Assembly: GCF_963855985.1 (NCBI RefSeq)
Contig: NC_087098.1
Span: forward strand, 16,388,501-16,452,500
Direction of reading: 5' to 3'
Source of the DNA: Ostrinia nubilalis
Taxonomy: Eukaryota; Arthropoda; Insecta; Lepidoptera; Crambidae
DNA length: 64,000 bases
The notes beneath the pieces were generated by a model. That model saw only the letters and a program-made list of their open reading frames with translations, did no database searches and was not told the origin of the DNA. Shown here one piece after another: positions 34,628 through 46,636 of this stretch. The stretch's first letter is position 1; each line of letters begins with the position of its first letter. The position numbers and the translations under genes were made by a program.

Positions 34628-37600
34628 ATGTCGGATAGTCGCAAAGGGAGTGTGGCTGGGCCCCAGAGGCCCAGCAAGGCGCCCAACAGTGGGCTGCAGG
34701 AGAAGGCGATCGAGCTGGACGACGTGCTCGTGAACGAGCTGGGCCAGTTCGGGAAGTTCCAGCTGTTCAACCTCCTGCTCGTGTCCATCCCCATGATTAT
34801 GTCTGCGTTCATGAGTGAATATATTTTCTCGGCTGCAGCTATTCCACACAGGTAATTTCAAATATTGCAATTTTTAAAGACAACACTAGCTACATTGATG
34901 CTTCTGTGAACTTATGTGAAATTATAATAGGTAATTACGTAACACATTATCCTAAATTCTAGATTTACTATAAATGAACCATTTTTGTTGACCAATTTTT
35001 ATTTTATAATATATACTATAATTAAATTAATATAAACAACAGTTCTTTATTTATTGTTCTGATAGCCACCTTAAGAAAGTGAGTTACATAAATTATTCCA
35101 GGTGTCAGATCCCAGAATGTGGGGAGTCTCATAAAGACCACTACTTCAACCCCGCGTGGACGGGCGAGGCCATCCCGGCGGGCTCCAGCTGCGAGCGCTT
35201 CGCCCCGCGCGGCCCCAACGGCTCGCTGGCCTCCTGCCCCGCCGCGCTCTTCTACCAGGACCAGCAGATCCCGTGCGACGGCTTCGTCTACGGGAGGGAC
35301 AATTCCGTCGTCTACGATGTGAGTTCTAATACCGTTGCGAAAATCATAATAGGAATTTGATGAAAATATTTAGATGTGAAAATGTCATCTCCATCAAAGA
35401 ACATTGTGAATACTAGGTGGATGTTTTTCCAGTTCGACCTCGGGTGCCAGGAGTGGATGCGCGCGCTAGCAGGCACGCTGAACAGCGTGGGAACGCTGCT
35501 GGTGCTGCCCATCACGGGCTACGTGTCCGACCGCTTCGGCCGCCGCGTGGCGCTCGTCATCAGCGTCTTCAACCTCGGGCTCATCGGCCTCATCCGCGCC
35601 TTCTCCGTCAACTACCCCATGTACCTGGCCTTGCAAATCCTCCAAACCACTCTTGGAGCTGGCACCTTCAGTTCTGCGTATATCTTTGGTAAGGATGCCC
35701 AACATAAAGCTGTTATAAGAATTAATTGTTACAGATATCTAATCATTTACAATATTTTTTTTAATTTTAGCTACGGAGTTTGTTGGTCCTAAGTTCCGTG
35801 TCGTCACGAGTGCCTCTTGCTCTTCTATGTTCGCCGTGGGCCAAATGATCCTTGGGAGTGTGGCTTGGGTGATCCAGCCCTGGAGATACATGATCATGGC
35901 ACTCCACATCCCTTGCTTCCTGATCGTTTCCTACTACTGGATACTATCTGAGAGCGTAAGGTGGCTGTTGTCTAAACAGAAGTTTAATGAAGCTAAAGTT
36001 GTTTTGGAAAAGGTGGCTCGAGTCAATGGGACTCAAATTAGTGAAAAATCATTGCACGCGCTGTTAAACCCTCCGCAACCTCCAGTCGTTGTTGAGAAAA
36101 AGGTATGTTGTTAATTCATTGGCACTAATAAACAACAAATTAATATACTCGTATTCAATACAACCTAAAATAGATGATTCTTAAGTATTTTTTTGCCTTT
36201 AAAGGATGAGCCAAGCATGATCGCTACAATTGTCAAATCTCCAGTTCTTTTGCGACGAGTGCTCACGACTCCCATTTGGTGGATCACCACCACCTTCGTC
36301 TACTACGGCCTGTCCATCAACTCCACCAGCCTGTCTGACACCATGTACCTGAACTACATCCTCACTTGTGCCATTGAGATCCCTGGGTACTTTCTTGCTG
36401 TTTTCCTCTTGAACTGGATTGGAAGGAAGACTACTCTCTCTGGGGGATATCTCTTGAGCGCAGCTTGCAACTTAGCTTTCGCATTTATTCCCTCTGGTAA
36501 GCTATATCATTTTTGTGGCTCTGCTCTGTCCGTATCTCTATATTTTTAGATATATCATAAAAGGTTGATGAAAGTGAAAGGATATTAAGAGTTCGTTCGT
36601 TCGTTCGTTTCAGCCAAATGACGTCCACTGCTGGACAAAGGCCTCCTCCAAGGTTTTCCACAATGCACAATTCCATATTAAGAGTAACACCAACAAAAGC
36701 ATCACTCTGGCTGGCATCATAGCAGTGGTCACACTTCGGTGCTTTTTGCAACAAAAAATTGCTATCGACAAAAGCGATGTAAATTAGGTTCTTCATGTTT
36801 CATTAAGACCGCACAGTAATTCGCAATAGCAGATAAATAATAAAAGTGTTATCTACTAATACTAAAAGATTATGAATAGGTAGATTAGAGGCAATTTTGC
36901 AACAAAAAAGTTATATCGACGGATACTATCTAGAGGCCCATAAAGTTCTCACAGCAATTCGACTATACAAAACCTTAAAGCACAATAGAATAATAAAAGT
37001 ATTATCTATTCATACTAATAACCATACGATTAGATTATGAGTAACTATTCACCAGATTAGATGTTAATCGAGCCTTCGATATGCTCGATTGACGAAGTAT
37101 TGTTTTGAATTTGTTTTTAATAAGCAAGCATAAATTATCTTAGCTCAGATTAAACATTAGAATATGGTTCACTGTGTGGTCTCTTAATCATCATTTTTCA
37201 CGCGTACAACAAGTAATTTTGGTCCTAATAGCCCAGTTTAAATTGACTAGTCAACCATCAAAATTAAGCTTTCAGTAAAAATTTTAATTTAATTAAGCTT
37301 TAATGCCGTTAACGGGCATTCTCTGAAATTTTTACCATGTACATTACATGTATTTGTTTTGGATTCCAGACCTGACCGTGCTTCGGCTGATTATATTCTT
37401 GCTGGGCAAGTTCGGTATCTCGGTGGTGTTCACGTCTCTGTACCTGTTTACGTCGGAGCTGTACCCCACGCAGTACCGCCACAGCCTGCTCGCCTTCTCC
37501 TCCATGATCGGCAGGATCGGCTCCATCACCGCCCCTCTCACTCCCGTGCTGGTGAGTATCAGACTTGCATGGAGTATGACGATGCACTTAAGTAAACGTA

Positions 37601-38983
37601 GCATATTCCAGTATTTTGTTTGATATTCTATACTACTACTCCTTGATGGACCCAACATTAGGTGGAACGGTCTGGTGAAAGTCGCGGGAATTACCTAGAT
37701 GCGAGCAGCGTAAGGATAGTCGCTATGAAAATCCTTGAGCCTTTGACCAACAGGCTTTTGTGCGCAGCACTAGTTTGTGTTTTTGTAAACGGCTTAGTGA
37801 GAGACCTTAACATTCATGTTAAGTTTTAAGAGTTGCTTCACTAAAGTAGTTAGAGTTTATTTATATTAACCGGCAGACAGTGGTGACTGAGTTTGTTTGT
37901 TGCGGCGCTTCTTCTCAGCACTTGCCAAATGTTGGTCTCGAAGCCCTGGTAGGGTAAAAAGATTATGAGACATTTAAAGGCTCCTTAATAGCAAAATATT
38001 TGACGATTTGTAAGAACTATATTTTATTAGTCTATACAAATAAAGAAACTTTGACTTTGACTTTTGACTTTAGAGAATTCAGAATAAGGTAACCAGGACC
38101 TACAAAAGACAGCACATCAAGCTAAACACTGAAAACATTTTGTATTTTTGTGGACCTATCCTATACCAGAATTTTTGCAAAAACATTCAAAAGATGACCG
38201 AAAAAAAAGATTATTGACTATCTCAACCGTAAAGTGATTAAAACTGAAAAGCGCCATCTACCTACTCGTACGAGTATTATGTATTTAGATATTGTGATAA
38301 TTATTATTTAATAAATAATTTTCATGACTTAGTTTCATAGTATACTAGCTGACCCGGCGAACTTTGTTCCGCCTTAATGGCAATAAATAAGCAGACTTTT
38401 TTTTTATTTCGAACGGGATAAAAAGTATCCTATGTCCTTCTCCTGGCTCTAAACTACCTCCCTGACAATTTTCAGCTAAATCGGTTCAGCCGTTCTTGAG
38501 TTATAAGTGGAGTAACTAACACGACTTTCTTTTATATATATAGATTACTAGATGTCGCTGTGAGTATTATAAGAAAGAAGTATGACTGATACATAACTGA
38601 TTTTACAAACAAATTAAGTTGGTGGCCGATCAAATTAGTTGGTTAAATAATAACACTATTATAAAGGAAGAAAGTTGGAATTTAATTAGTTAAAATCATG
38701 ATGTTGATTAGAATTATATTAAAATGAACGTGATAGGAGAGACCACGTCAAGTCAAGATTTTACTCGTAAACACTGAACGAACGAAGTGTTTAATAACAC
38801 CTTCATTCTCCCTGTTCGCAGACGGAGTACTGGCAAGGGTTGCCGTCGATCCTGTTCGGCTCCATGGGGCTGCTGTCGGGCGTGCTGGTGCTGACGCAGC
38901 CCGAGACGCTCGGCACCAAGATGCCCGACACGCTCGCCGAGGCCGAGGCGCTGGGCAGGCGCCCGCGCGCCGGGCCCAACTGA
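34628..38983 (+). CDS. Gene D: SLC22-like organic cation-type transporter, complete
   Basis: Exons are 34628-34851, 35102-35318, 35433-35688, 35771-36102, 36205-36496, 37370-37551 and 38822-38983; 554 codons plus stop. Almost identical to gene C over exons, introns 1-4 and upstream DNA, so it is the youngest duplicate. Motifs and topology are as in gene B. Exon 7 and especially the 3' flank have diverged from B and C. Three insertions distinguish D's introns from C's: 36593-36674 in intron 5, and 37772-38072 and 38345-38544 in intron 6. The reading frame is intact, so the gene is probably functional; substrate unknown. Confidence 0.92.
36582..36685 (+). mobile_element. 82-bp LINE-tail insertion in gene D intron 5
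   Basis: Insert 36593-36674 starts with TTCG repeats. Direct repeats ATATTAAGAGT flank it at 36582-36592 and 36675-36685. Gene C has the uninterrupted site near 29432. Confidence 0.9.
37772..38072 (+). mobile_element. LINE 3' tail in gene D intron 6
   Basis: Ends in TTTGACTTTGACTTTTGAC repeats and carries 'cttctcagcacttgcc', the reverse complement of the LINE-1 tail segment 'ggcaagtgctgagaag'. It is absent from the same place in gene C. Confidence 0.75.
38345..38544 (+). mobile_element. Dispersed 'ctagctgacccg' repeat in gene D intron 6
   Basis: Starts CTAGCTGACCCGGCGAACTT and ends in a TATATATA run, a repeat known from many insects. Gene C has the empty site near 30832. Confidence 0.75.
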
Positions 38984-39019
38984 TCTGAGACAAATTCATT
39001 ATTAATTTACTAGCATATA

Positions 39020-39200
39020 GGTCCTTCTCATTCTGTCTCAGACATCATAAAGGTAGCAGGAAGGTGCTGGACGCAGGCCGCTACCAACCGGGCAGCATGG
39101 AAGGAATTGGGGGAGGCCTATGTTCTGCAGTGGACGTCCTATGGCTGAAATGATGATGATGATGATGATGAGGCCCTTACTAAGGGACAACATATCGCCA
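39020..39200 (+). mobile_element. LINE-tail copy in gene D 3' flank
   Basis: Contains 'ttctgcagtggacgtc' and ends with ATG repeats (39149-39170). It splits the 3' UTR segment that is continuous in B and C. Confidence 0.75.
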
Positions 39201-39307
39201 CCACTTCAGGACAACATATCGGCTGGTGCTGACAGAAGTGGCGGGAGAAACTCGGTCACCTTTAACAATAATGGGGTGTACTTAGATAATCGTAAAGTGT
39301 TTGTTTT

Positions 39308-39505
39308 TCAAATCAAATCAAATCAAATCAAATCAAAAATATTTATTCAGTTTAGACCACAAGTGGCACTTATGAACGTCAATAGAAAATAATAAAAAAA
39401 GAAAAGGTAGCCCTTATGGGGCACTTTACATGTCTCCTTATCTTTTGGGCCCTACCAGCGCTTCGAGACAAACATAATATGGCAAGTGCTGAGAAGAAAC
39501 GTTTT
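39308..39505 (-). mobile_element. LINE-1 family 3' tail
   Basis: About 200 bp nearly identical to 14868-15050, beginning with AAATC repeats and TATTTATTCAGTTTAGACCA. A 5'-truncated insertion. Confidence 0.85.
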
Positions 39506-39821
39506 GTTTAGGGACGAGATTAGAGCTGTTCTGATTTCATTGAATTCGTGAAATTCTCCATACAAAACGCTAATTTCATAGCAAGGACCTATTAATTAAG
39601 GCATTACTTTGGAACTGCAGCATTCTATGAGAGACAGTAGCTTTTGCAGCCTAAAACTGATGTTATTATGATATTAACTGTATGTACAGTTTATACTTTT
39701 GTATGTCACAGTGTACAAATTATAAATTATTTATCTTTTTCATGTATACTACTTCGTTTTCATTGTATTTACTCATATCTCTACGAATAAACTTTTTACA
39801 ATAATATATTTGTAAGTAAAA

Positions 39822-39970
39822 TAATAGGTGGACCGACGATCTGGTAAAGGTCGCGGGAAGAGCCTGGATGCGGGCAGCGCAGGACCGTTCATTGTGGAAA
39901 ACCTTGGGGGAGGCCTTTGTCCAGCAGTGGACGTCATTTGGCTGAAACGAGAAGTAAAATAAATTATATT
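39822..39970 (+). mobile_element. LINE-tail copy with 11-bp target duplication
   Basis: The GGTGGACCGACGATCTGGTA to 'ggctgaaacgag' body (about 39830-39950) is flanked by AAGTAAAATAA on both sides. Confidence 0.7.
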
Positions 39971-40424
39971 TTTTGTACAAAAAATGTTTCTTTTTTACAC
40001 ATGCTGTTGAAGTCACATATGTGTATAAAGTGACATCTAGTATCAAAAGATAGTACTGTTGTTTATGTTGGGTTTTAGTTGTTACAAAGTGATACTAGAT
40101 GGCACTGAGGGTAGATTAACACGCGGTTCAATTTGATTTTTTCCATTTCCTTGGGTCAAGAGGAGCCCAAAATTATGTGTCTTTCTAGGTCTGTCAAACG
40201 GTAGGACAATGTAGTAGAACAGAGATAGAACTAGTTTGAAAGCGAAATAGAATGATATAGTACATACAGTCCACGGTTTTATTGTAGCTACCTAGTACAG
40301 ACCTGTTCATGGTCCTTGACGAGCCGGAATATAAAGGCTATTTTTGAGTGCACAGTGGTGAAAACCGCTGTAACCCGTACTCGCAGTGGATCGCTGCAAC
40401 AAACCGAGTACGTGGTAGGTAGGA

Positions 40425-40585
40425 GGAGTACAGAACAGCTCCTGGATGATGAGCTGGTTCTTGGAGTACAGAACAGCTCTTGGATGATGAGCTGGTTCTT
40501 GGAGAGCAGAACAGTTCTTGGATTACGAGCTGGTTCATGGAGTGCAGAACAGCTCTTAGATGAAGAGCTGGTTGGAGGAGCTGAA
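40425..40585 (+). repeat. 38-bp tandem repeat in BEL leader
   Basis: Four units of about GAACAGCTCTTGGATGATGA... recur at 40433, 40471, 40509 and 40547. Confidence 0.8.
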
Positions 40586-40717
40586 TCGAGCTAAGGCAAG
40601 CAAGGAGTTCCTGGTTGTGGCCTCAGGCTGCAGGCTCAGCTGGATCAGCGACTGAGGACAACGGGATCTACGGACTTCACTACACATCGACAAAGAAGGT
40701 TTTTTTAGTGCAATCTA

Positions 40718-42351
40718 CACTTGCGAGCAAAAGTATGGAATCACTTACATGAAGTTGTTTCCACGCGATCTTGTGTACTAACCAATTTGTTAGTAACAAA
40801 AAAGTAGCACCATTTTAAAGATTAAACTTTTAACTTTAAATTGATACCAAATTCATTTAAATCACACCAGTATTTAAAAAGATATCCCGGCTGATGTGGA
40901 GAAGTAAGGAAAAAGACATGTATCAACTGCTTGATACGTCGCGAGTTGCGGCCTATTTACCCCCCATAAAAGCAAGTGTTTTCGGATTTTTGCTTTCACA
41001 CGTTGATCCATACACATCTCCGCTTCTTTTGACACTTTACCTGGGATTCTACACCTTCAGAAGCAGCACAAATCGCTGCACTATTGCAAGAAGGGCTCAG
41101 CCAGCGGGCTGTCGCACGTCAGCTCCACATAAGCCAGTCCTGGGTTTCGAAAGTTTCAAGACGCTTTCGGGAGACTGGTGGCTTTATCCCGAGACCAAGT
41201 TCTGAACATTGCCGGTGCACATCGCAGAGGGAAAACCGTTTTTTCATGTCAACTTCTTTACGAAATCGTCATTTGACTGGTATCGACGTCCAGCAAGAGC
41301 TCAGAAATGTTCGTAGGATAGCTGTTAGCAAGTGGACAGTTCGTCTAAGATATAAACAATAGAATTTGACTCCAAAAAGGCCTGCCACAGGCTTGAAACT
41401 GACGGCAGGTCACCGATAAGCACGCTTTCAATTTGCTCGTACACATCTCGATGGGAAGTCGATCAAGCCACCCCCATAAGCCAATGTTTTAGTGAACCAG
41501 CACTGCACAAATCGCTCCCCAGGCCGTCTATAGACCCGACCTCTTCGACTACTGCACTGCAAAAACAGTCTGCATTCATCGGATAACAAAACTCGCCTCC
41601 ATTACTCGCCTTCCGGGTGCGACCTAATTGAAAACGTGCTTGTCGGTGACCTGCCGTCAGTTTCCAGCATGTGGCAGGCCTTTTTGGAGTCAAATTTTAT
41701 TGCTCATATCTTAGACGAACTGTCCACTCGCTAACAGCTATCCTACGAACATTTCTGAGCTCTTGCTGGACGTCGATGCCAGTCAAATGACGATTTCATA
41801 GAGAGGTTGACATGAAAAAACGGTCATCCCTCTGCGATGTGCACCGGCGCTGTTCAGAACTTGGTCTCGGGATAAAGCCACCAGTCTCCCAAAAGCGTCT
41901 TAAAACTTTCGAAACCCAGGACTGGCTTATGTGGAGCTGACGTGCGACAGCCCGCTGGCTGAGCCCTTCTTGCAACAGTGCAACGATTTGTGCTGCTTCT
42001 GTAGGTGTAGAATCCTAGGTAAAGTGTCAAAAGAAGCTGAGATGTGTATGGATCAACGTGTGAACGCAAAAATCCGAAAACACGTGCTTTTATAGGGGGT
42101 AAATAGGCCGCAACTCGCGACGTATCAAACAGTTGGTAGTGTTGGTACATGTATTTTTTCTTACTTCTTCACATCAGCCGGGATATCTTTTTAAATACTG
42201 GTGTGATTTAAATGAATTTGGTATCAATTTAAAGTTAAAAGTTTAATCTTTAAAATGGTGCTACTTTTTTTGTTACTAACAAATTCGTTAGTGCACAAGA
42301 TCGCGTGGAAACAACTTCATGTAAGTGATTCCATACTTTTGCTCGCGAGTG
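40718..42351. mobile_element. Fold-back Tc1-derived element
   Basis: Arms 40718-41434 and 41627-42351 are inverted copies of each other, around a 190-bp centre. The outer ends read CACTTGCGAGCAAAAGTATG, and a TA lies on each side (40716-40717 and 42352-42353). Each arm carries the 5' half of a Tc1-family transposase with its helix-turn-helix (LSQRAVARQLHISQSWVSK at about 41092). The centre keeps a piece of the catalytic region on the - strand (YRRPGERF), with stops. The 3' half is missing and no complete transposase exists. Confidence 0.85.
41084..41362 (+). pseudogene. Tc1 transposase N-terminal half
   Basis: Paired helix-turn-helix DNA-binding region: LSQRAVARQLHISQSWVSK, then STSLRNRHLTGIDVQQELRN. 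It stops before the DDE catalytic domain. The mirror copy is on the - strand in the other arm. Confidence 0.8.
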
Positions 42352-42608
42352 TATGTGTGAGTGAAGTGCGAACCGTGAGTACTTTGACGTTTACTAAGCA
42401 GGAAAATTTCAACCTTATTTCAAGGAAGTTTATAACTTTAAAATTGTTTGGAACTTTAGTTTATTTTCATATGATTTTTAGAACTTAGAATAATTTTAGA
42501 AGTAGTTAGGACTTAGAATTTAAGTGGAAAAAACGAAGGTACGGGGACTCTATGCCCGATTTTCCATAGGATTGTTCAAAGTTCAAACACTTGTAAAATT
42601 TTCATGAA

Positions 42609-45026
42609 GTGAACTTAAAAAAAACTTCCAAGTTATTTTTTTTCGGTTTTAATTTTTTACTTTATTTTTGCTTTGTAATCATTTATTTAACAATGGCTAC
42701 TATGGAATCTCTAATTAACTATCAGGATGATTTATCATCCAGGATTTTCAAAGCTGAAGTTAATTATAAAAAGTCACCCAAGGAACGCTTGACTAGAGAT
42801 TACATAGACAACAGATTGCAGGCATTGATAGAGATGTGGGCTGAATTTAGACAAGGGCATAAGGGGTTATTACAGACTTCAGATCCAAAATTGTTAAAAA
42901 AGACAGATTACATGGTTAATGATGTTTACGATCAAACAGAACAAGTGGTTTTGAATTACAAGGGTGCATTGAAACAATGTCTATCTGCTATGTCAACACC
43001 CGCAGAGTCAGTAGACAATAGTAAGCCAAACTATCCATCCCAATCTCGAGTAAAGTTACCTGAGATTCATATTCCAAAGTTTGGAGGTAACTACTCAGAA
43101 TGGATAACTTTTAGGGATTTATTTGTTTCAATGATACACAAGAACCAATCTCTCGACAACGTTCAACGTCTACAGTATCTAAAGGGGTATTTGACGGGAG
43201 AGGCCGAACAACTTATTCGGTACATACCTGTATCTGAGGTTAATTACGATCAATGTTGGATACTTCTAGAGCAAAGATACAGTAATAAAAAGTATTTAGC
43301 ACACAATATTTTGAATCGGTTTTTAAGTCAACGTAATGCTAGTACTGTATCTGCAGGTATTTTAAAGGGTTTTATTGACACAACATCGGATTGTTTAAAC
43401 GCTTTGATTAATTTAGGGATAGATGTCTCTACGTGGGACATAATGATCATACATTTGTTGAGTTCAAAACTAGATCCCGAGACACGCAAGGAATGGGAAC
43501 TGCACATTGCGAAAACTGTAGCGTCTGATTGTTTACCAACCTACGATCAAATGAGGGATTTCCTGTATGATAGGTTTCGGGCTTTGGAATGTATCGAACC
43601 TAAATATTTCAGTAAACAGTCAGCCTCCAATGTGCATACCGGGCAGAATGTTAGTCATACTAGGGTTTTACATGCGACTAATGTTCAAAAATTATCTTGC
43701 GAGTTTTGTGGTGAGGAACACAAGTTATGTTTTTGTAAAGGGTTTTCAAGCTTAGGATATGAGAACAAACGTGACTTTGTTATCAAAAACAAAATGTGTT
43801 ATAACTGTCTAGGAAGCAACCATGGTGTAAAGTTTTGCCGATCACCCACCAATTGTAGAGTTTGTAAAAAACGACATCATTCTTTGCTTCATTCAGGGCA
43901 AGCCCCCACTTCGACTGCTGGTTCAGGGTTTTTAGGTCAAGCAGTAGAAGAAGGCGCGGGGAAGGACAACAACCTAAATGGATTAGAACAAGATACACAG
44001 CCAATCAAGACTGCAAATCACATGGCATGTTGCGCGAAGAGTAAGAGCAGCCAGGTGTTATTGGCGACAGCATTGGTTGACGTTAAGTCTAGGACAGGCC
44101 AATATCATGTGTGTAGGGCTTTAGTTGATCAAGGCTCTCAAGCTTCGTTTGTGACAGAAGCTACGGTCCAAGGTTTAGGACTAAAGAAAGTGAATGTGAC
44201 TAATGTCATATCAGGTTTCGGTGATGAAAAACCTTCGGTGTTATCCAGGTCCATGGTTTCACTTACACTCAAATCTAAACTAGATCCGAGTTTTGAGATC
44301 GAGGTGGAGGCGTATGTTCTTAGCGACATTACTTCTTATTTACCAGGACAGAGAGTTTCATTAGACAATTGGGTTGAATTATCACATGTTTATTTAGCTG
44401 ATCCGCAATTTAACGTACCGAACAAAATTGATATTCTTCTGGGAGCAGACTTATGTAGTCAGATATTAAGGGATGGTTTGTTACGGGGACCTATAGGTTC
44501 ACCTGTGGCACAGTGCACCACGCTTGGGTGGATAATATCTGGACCGATAAATACGGCTGCTGATGAAAATCGTGTTACAGTGTTGCATGCGCGTGTAAAG
44601 GGATTTAGTTCAAAACGCTATAGGGATTTGGAATCGAGAACTTTATTTACTTCAAAAAAGTTAACATCAAAAGAACAGCGATGCGAAGAAATCTTTACTG
44701 CGACCACTCGTCAGTGTGCAGATGGAAGATGTGGAGTGAAGTTACCGTTCCGAGAAGAAGTGCCTTCCTGTAACCAAGAAGAAACATCAGTCAGAACATT
44801 CAAAACATTTAGAACAAAGATTTATTACGGATACAACAAGCTAAAGAACACAAGATATACAGAGGATAATTCACAACTGGAACACATGAAGTTAACACAG
44901 AAAACTAAGTACAATGAAGAACAAGCAGTATACTTACCACATGCTGTTATTAAGGGAGATAGATCAACTGCGAAAGTGGTGTTTGGAGCATCCGCAAATG
45001 GAGTCCAACTGGGAAAGAAAGAATAG
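42609..45026 (+). CDS. gag: BEL/Pao gag-protease polyprotein, internally deleted pol
   Basis: 805 codons from the first ATG. ATG at 42693 (codon 29, AACAATGG context) is the likelier start, because the first 28 residues are an odd hydrophobic leader. Residues about 160-340 look like the BEL gag core. Cys/His knuckles lie at about 363-427 (CEFCGEEH, CYNCLGSNH, CRVCKKRHH). The protease follows at about 500 with ALVDQGSQ, where Gln sits between Asp and Gly rather than the usual Ser/Thr, then ILLGADL and TTLGWIISG. After LPFREEVP (about 712) the frame jumps to a short YLPHAVIKGD piece of the RT start (about 774), then ends. No YxDD, RNase H or integrase follows, so it depends on proteins from other copies. 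Confidence 0.88.
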   Translation: MNLKKTSKLFFFGFNFLLYFCFVIIYLTMATMESLINYQDDLSSRIFKAEVNYKKSPKERLTRDYIDNRLQALIEMWAEFRQGHKGLLQTSDPKLLKKTDYMVNDVYDQTEQVVLNYKGALKQCLSAMSTPAESVDNSKPNYPSQSRVKLPEIHIPKFGGNYSEWITFRDLFVSMIHKNQSLDNVQRLQYLKGYLTGEAEQLIRYIPVSEVNYDQCWILLEQRYSNKKYLAHNILNRFLSQRNASTVSAGILKGFIDTTSDCLNALINLGIDVSTWDIMIIHLLSSKLDPETRKEWELHIAKTVASDCLPTYDQMRDFLYDRFRALECIEPKYFSKQSASNVHTGQNVSHTRVLHATNVQKLSCEFCGEEHKLCFCKGFSSLGYENKRDFVIKNKMCYNCLGSNHGVKFCRSPTNCRVCKKRHHSLLHSGQAPTSTAGSGFLGQAVEEGAGKDNNLNGLEQDTQPIKTANHMACCAKSKSSQVLLATALVDVKSRTGQYHVCRALVDQGSQASFVTEATVQGLGLKKVNVTNVISGFGDEKPSVLSRSMVSLTLKSKLDPSFEIEVEAYVLSDITSYLPGQRVSLDNWVELSHVYLADPQFNVPNKIDILLGADLCSQILRDGLLRGPIGSPVAQCTTLGWIISGPINTAADENRVTVLHARVKGFSSKRYRDLESRTLFTSKKLTSKEQRCEEIFTATTRQCADGRCGVKLPFREEVPSCNQEETSVRTFKTFRTKIYYGYNKLKNTRYTEDNSQLEHMKLTQKTKYNEEQAVYLPHAVIKGDRSTAKVVFGASANGVQLGKKE

Positions 45027-46339
45027 AGCAAATTAGGATTTTAGAACAAATTAGGAATTATAGAACAAATTAGGGATTTAAAGTACAAAAAGGGATTTAT
45101 GCAACAAATTAGGGATTTATAGTACAAGATTTGGATTTATAGTACAAGTTTGGGAGTATAGTACAGTTTAGAGATTTATAGGACAAATGGTTATGTAACA
45201 GAAGTGTTACTAAGGTTATTAGAACAAAAAGAACAAAAAGGGGGAAGAAACTTACCTGAAACTGGAACAATGATGAATATCAGTACTCGGTGAATTGCCG
45301 CCGCTGTCTGCACCTGTAAGAAAAAGAAAAATTATATCGGTTGTATCGCGTTTATTCAATCTATTAGTATGAATAGCAACTGCATAAGCGAAGAAGTTAT
45401 CAAGCAGTGTGGATAGCTGGAATAGGGTGAGAGGAAGAACTTACTAGGGATATAATAGAAGATTGGAATACTTACCTTTCAACGAGTTACCACTTAGCTA
45501 AAGTATCCACGGTGGTATGCACTTGATCAGACGATGCTTGCAGAGCTGCAGGGATTCTCAGATGCCTTCAACGTTGCTTACGCTGCTAGGGTTTTTTTAC
45601 GCGTAATCACTGCATCAAGGAAATTCCCGTTGGGCTAGTTTGCTAGTGTCAAAACTCCGTTACTTCCGTGACAAATGAGTAGGTATATCGCAGTTTAAGT
45701 TTGTGGAGCTGTTTGGATGACTAAGTTGTTAGTAGTGTGTATGAAAGTTTTTCAAGGGTTTTTAAGAGAGCAAACTATCATACACTAAACACGAAAAGAA
45801 AAAGGGTTTTACGTTCATACAGGTACGGTAGACAAATCTATGTGAGAAAACAGTTCTTCACTCTCTAGTTCAGTTCGTGATTTTTAGGTAGGTAATAAGT
45901 TCAATTGATATTTTATAGACATTTTACAATTTTCATACAAGGTTTATTAACAGGCTCATAAAAGTTCTGAGTCAGCAGTCGGGGATACAATTTTGTTGTA
46001 GGATGATAACTTGTCTCCAAGTACGTGGTTGTTTGGCAAGATTTTCTAGGACAATCCCTGAACTGATGGGATGACTTGTATTTTGTAAATGTAAATGTGT
46101 AGTTTTAAAATTGGTTTTCACTGGTTAATAAGTAATTAACTGTTAAGGAATGTTATATTATTTGATTTACTAGTTTTAAGGTTTAGTTAAACGAGTGGTT
46201 TTAATATGTAAAGGGTTTATTATACGAGGGGTTCTTAAACATGGGTTTTTATACGCGAGGTGAGGGTTTTTATACGAGAGGTTTTATACTAGACATGTAT
46301 GGGTCATAGTTAAGGACATTCTGTCCTTGGTGGGCGGCA
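45027..46339 (+). other. Non-coding 3' part of BEL element
   Basis: Contains degenerate repeats of 'acaaattagggatttatagt' (45030-45190) and no integrase-like frame. It is where the deleted pol region would lie. Confidence 0.6.
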
Positions 46340-46636
46340 TGTTGAAGTCACATATGTGTATAAAGTGACATCTAGTATCAAAAGATAGTACTGTTGTTTA
46401 TGTTGGGTTTTAGTTGTTACAAAGTGATACTAGATGGCACTGAGGGTAGATTAACACGCGGTTCAATTTGATTTTTTCCATTTCCTTGGGTCAAGAGGAG
46501 CCCAAAATTATGTGTCTGTCTAGGTCTATCAAAGTAGAACAATGTAGTAGAACTAGTTTGAAAGCGAAATAGAATGATATAGTACATACAGTCCACGGTT
46601 TTATTGTAGCTACCTAGTACAGACCTGTTCACATGC

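Larger units (their letters stand above)
40005..46631 (+). mobile_element. BEL/Pao LTR retrotransposon, polymerase-deleted
   Basis: 5' LTR 40005-40309 and 3' LTR 46340-46631, both TGTTGAAG...TTCA, flanked by the perfect 5-bp duplication CATGC (40000-40004 and 46632-46636). A primer site TGGTCCTTGACGAG begins at 40310 directly after the LTR. A G-rich TGGGCGG tract precedes the 3' LTR. Its single ORF is gag-protease plus fragments of the RT start; most RT, RNase H and integrase are gone. The LTRs differ by two indels and a few substitutions. A Tc1-derived element sits in the leader. Confidence 0.93.
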
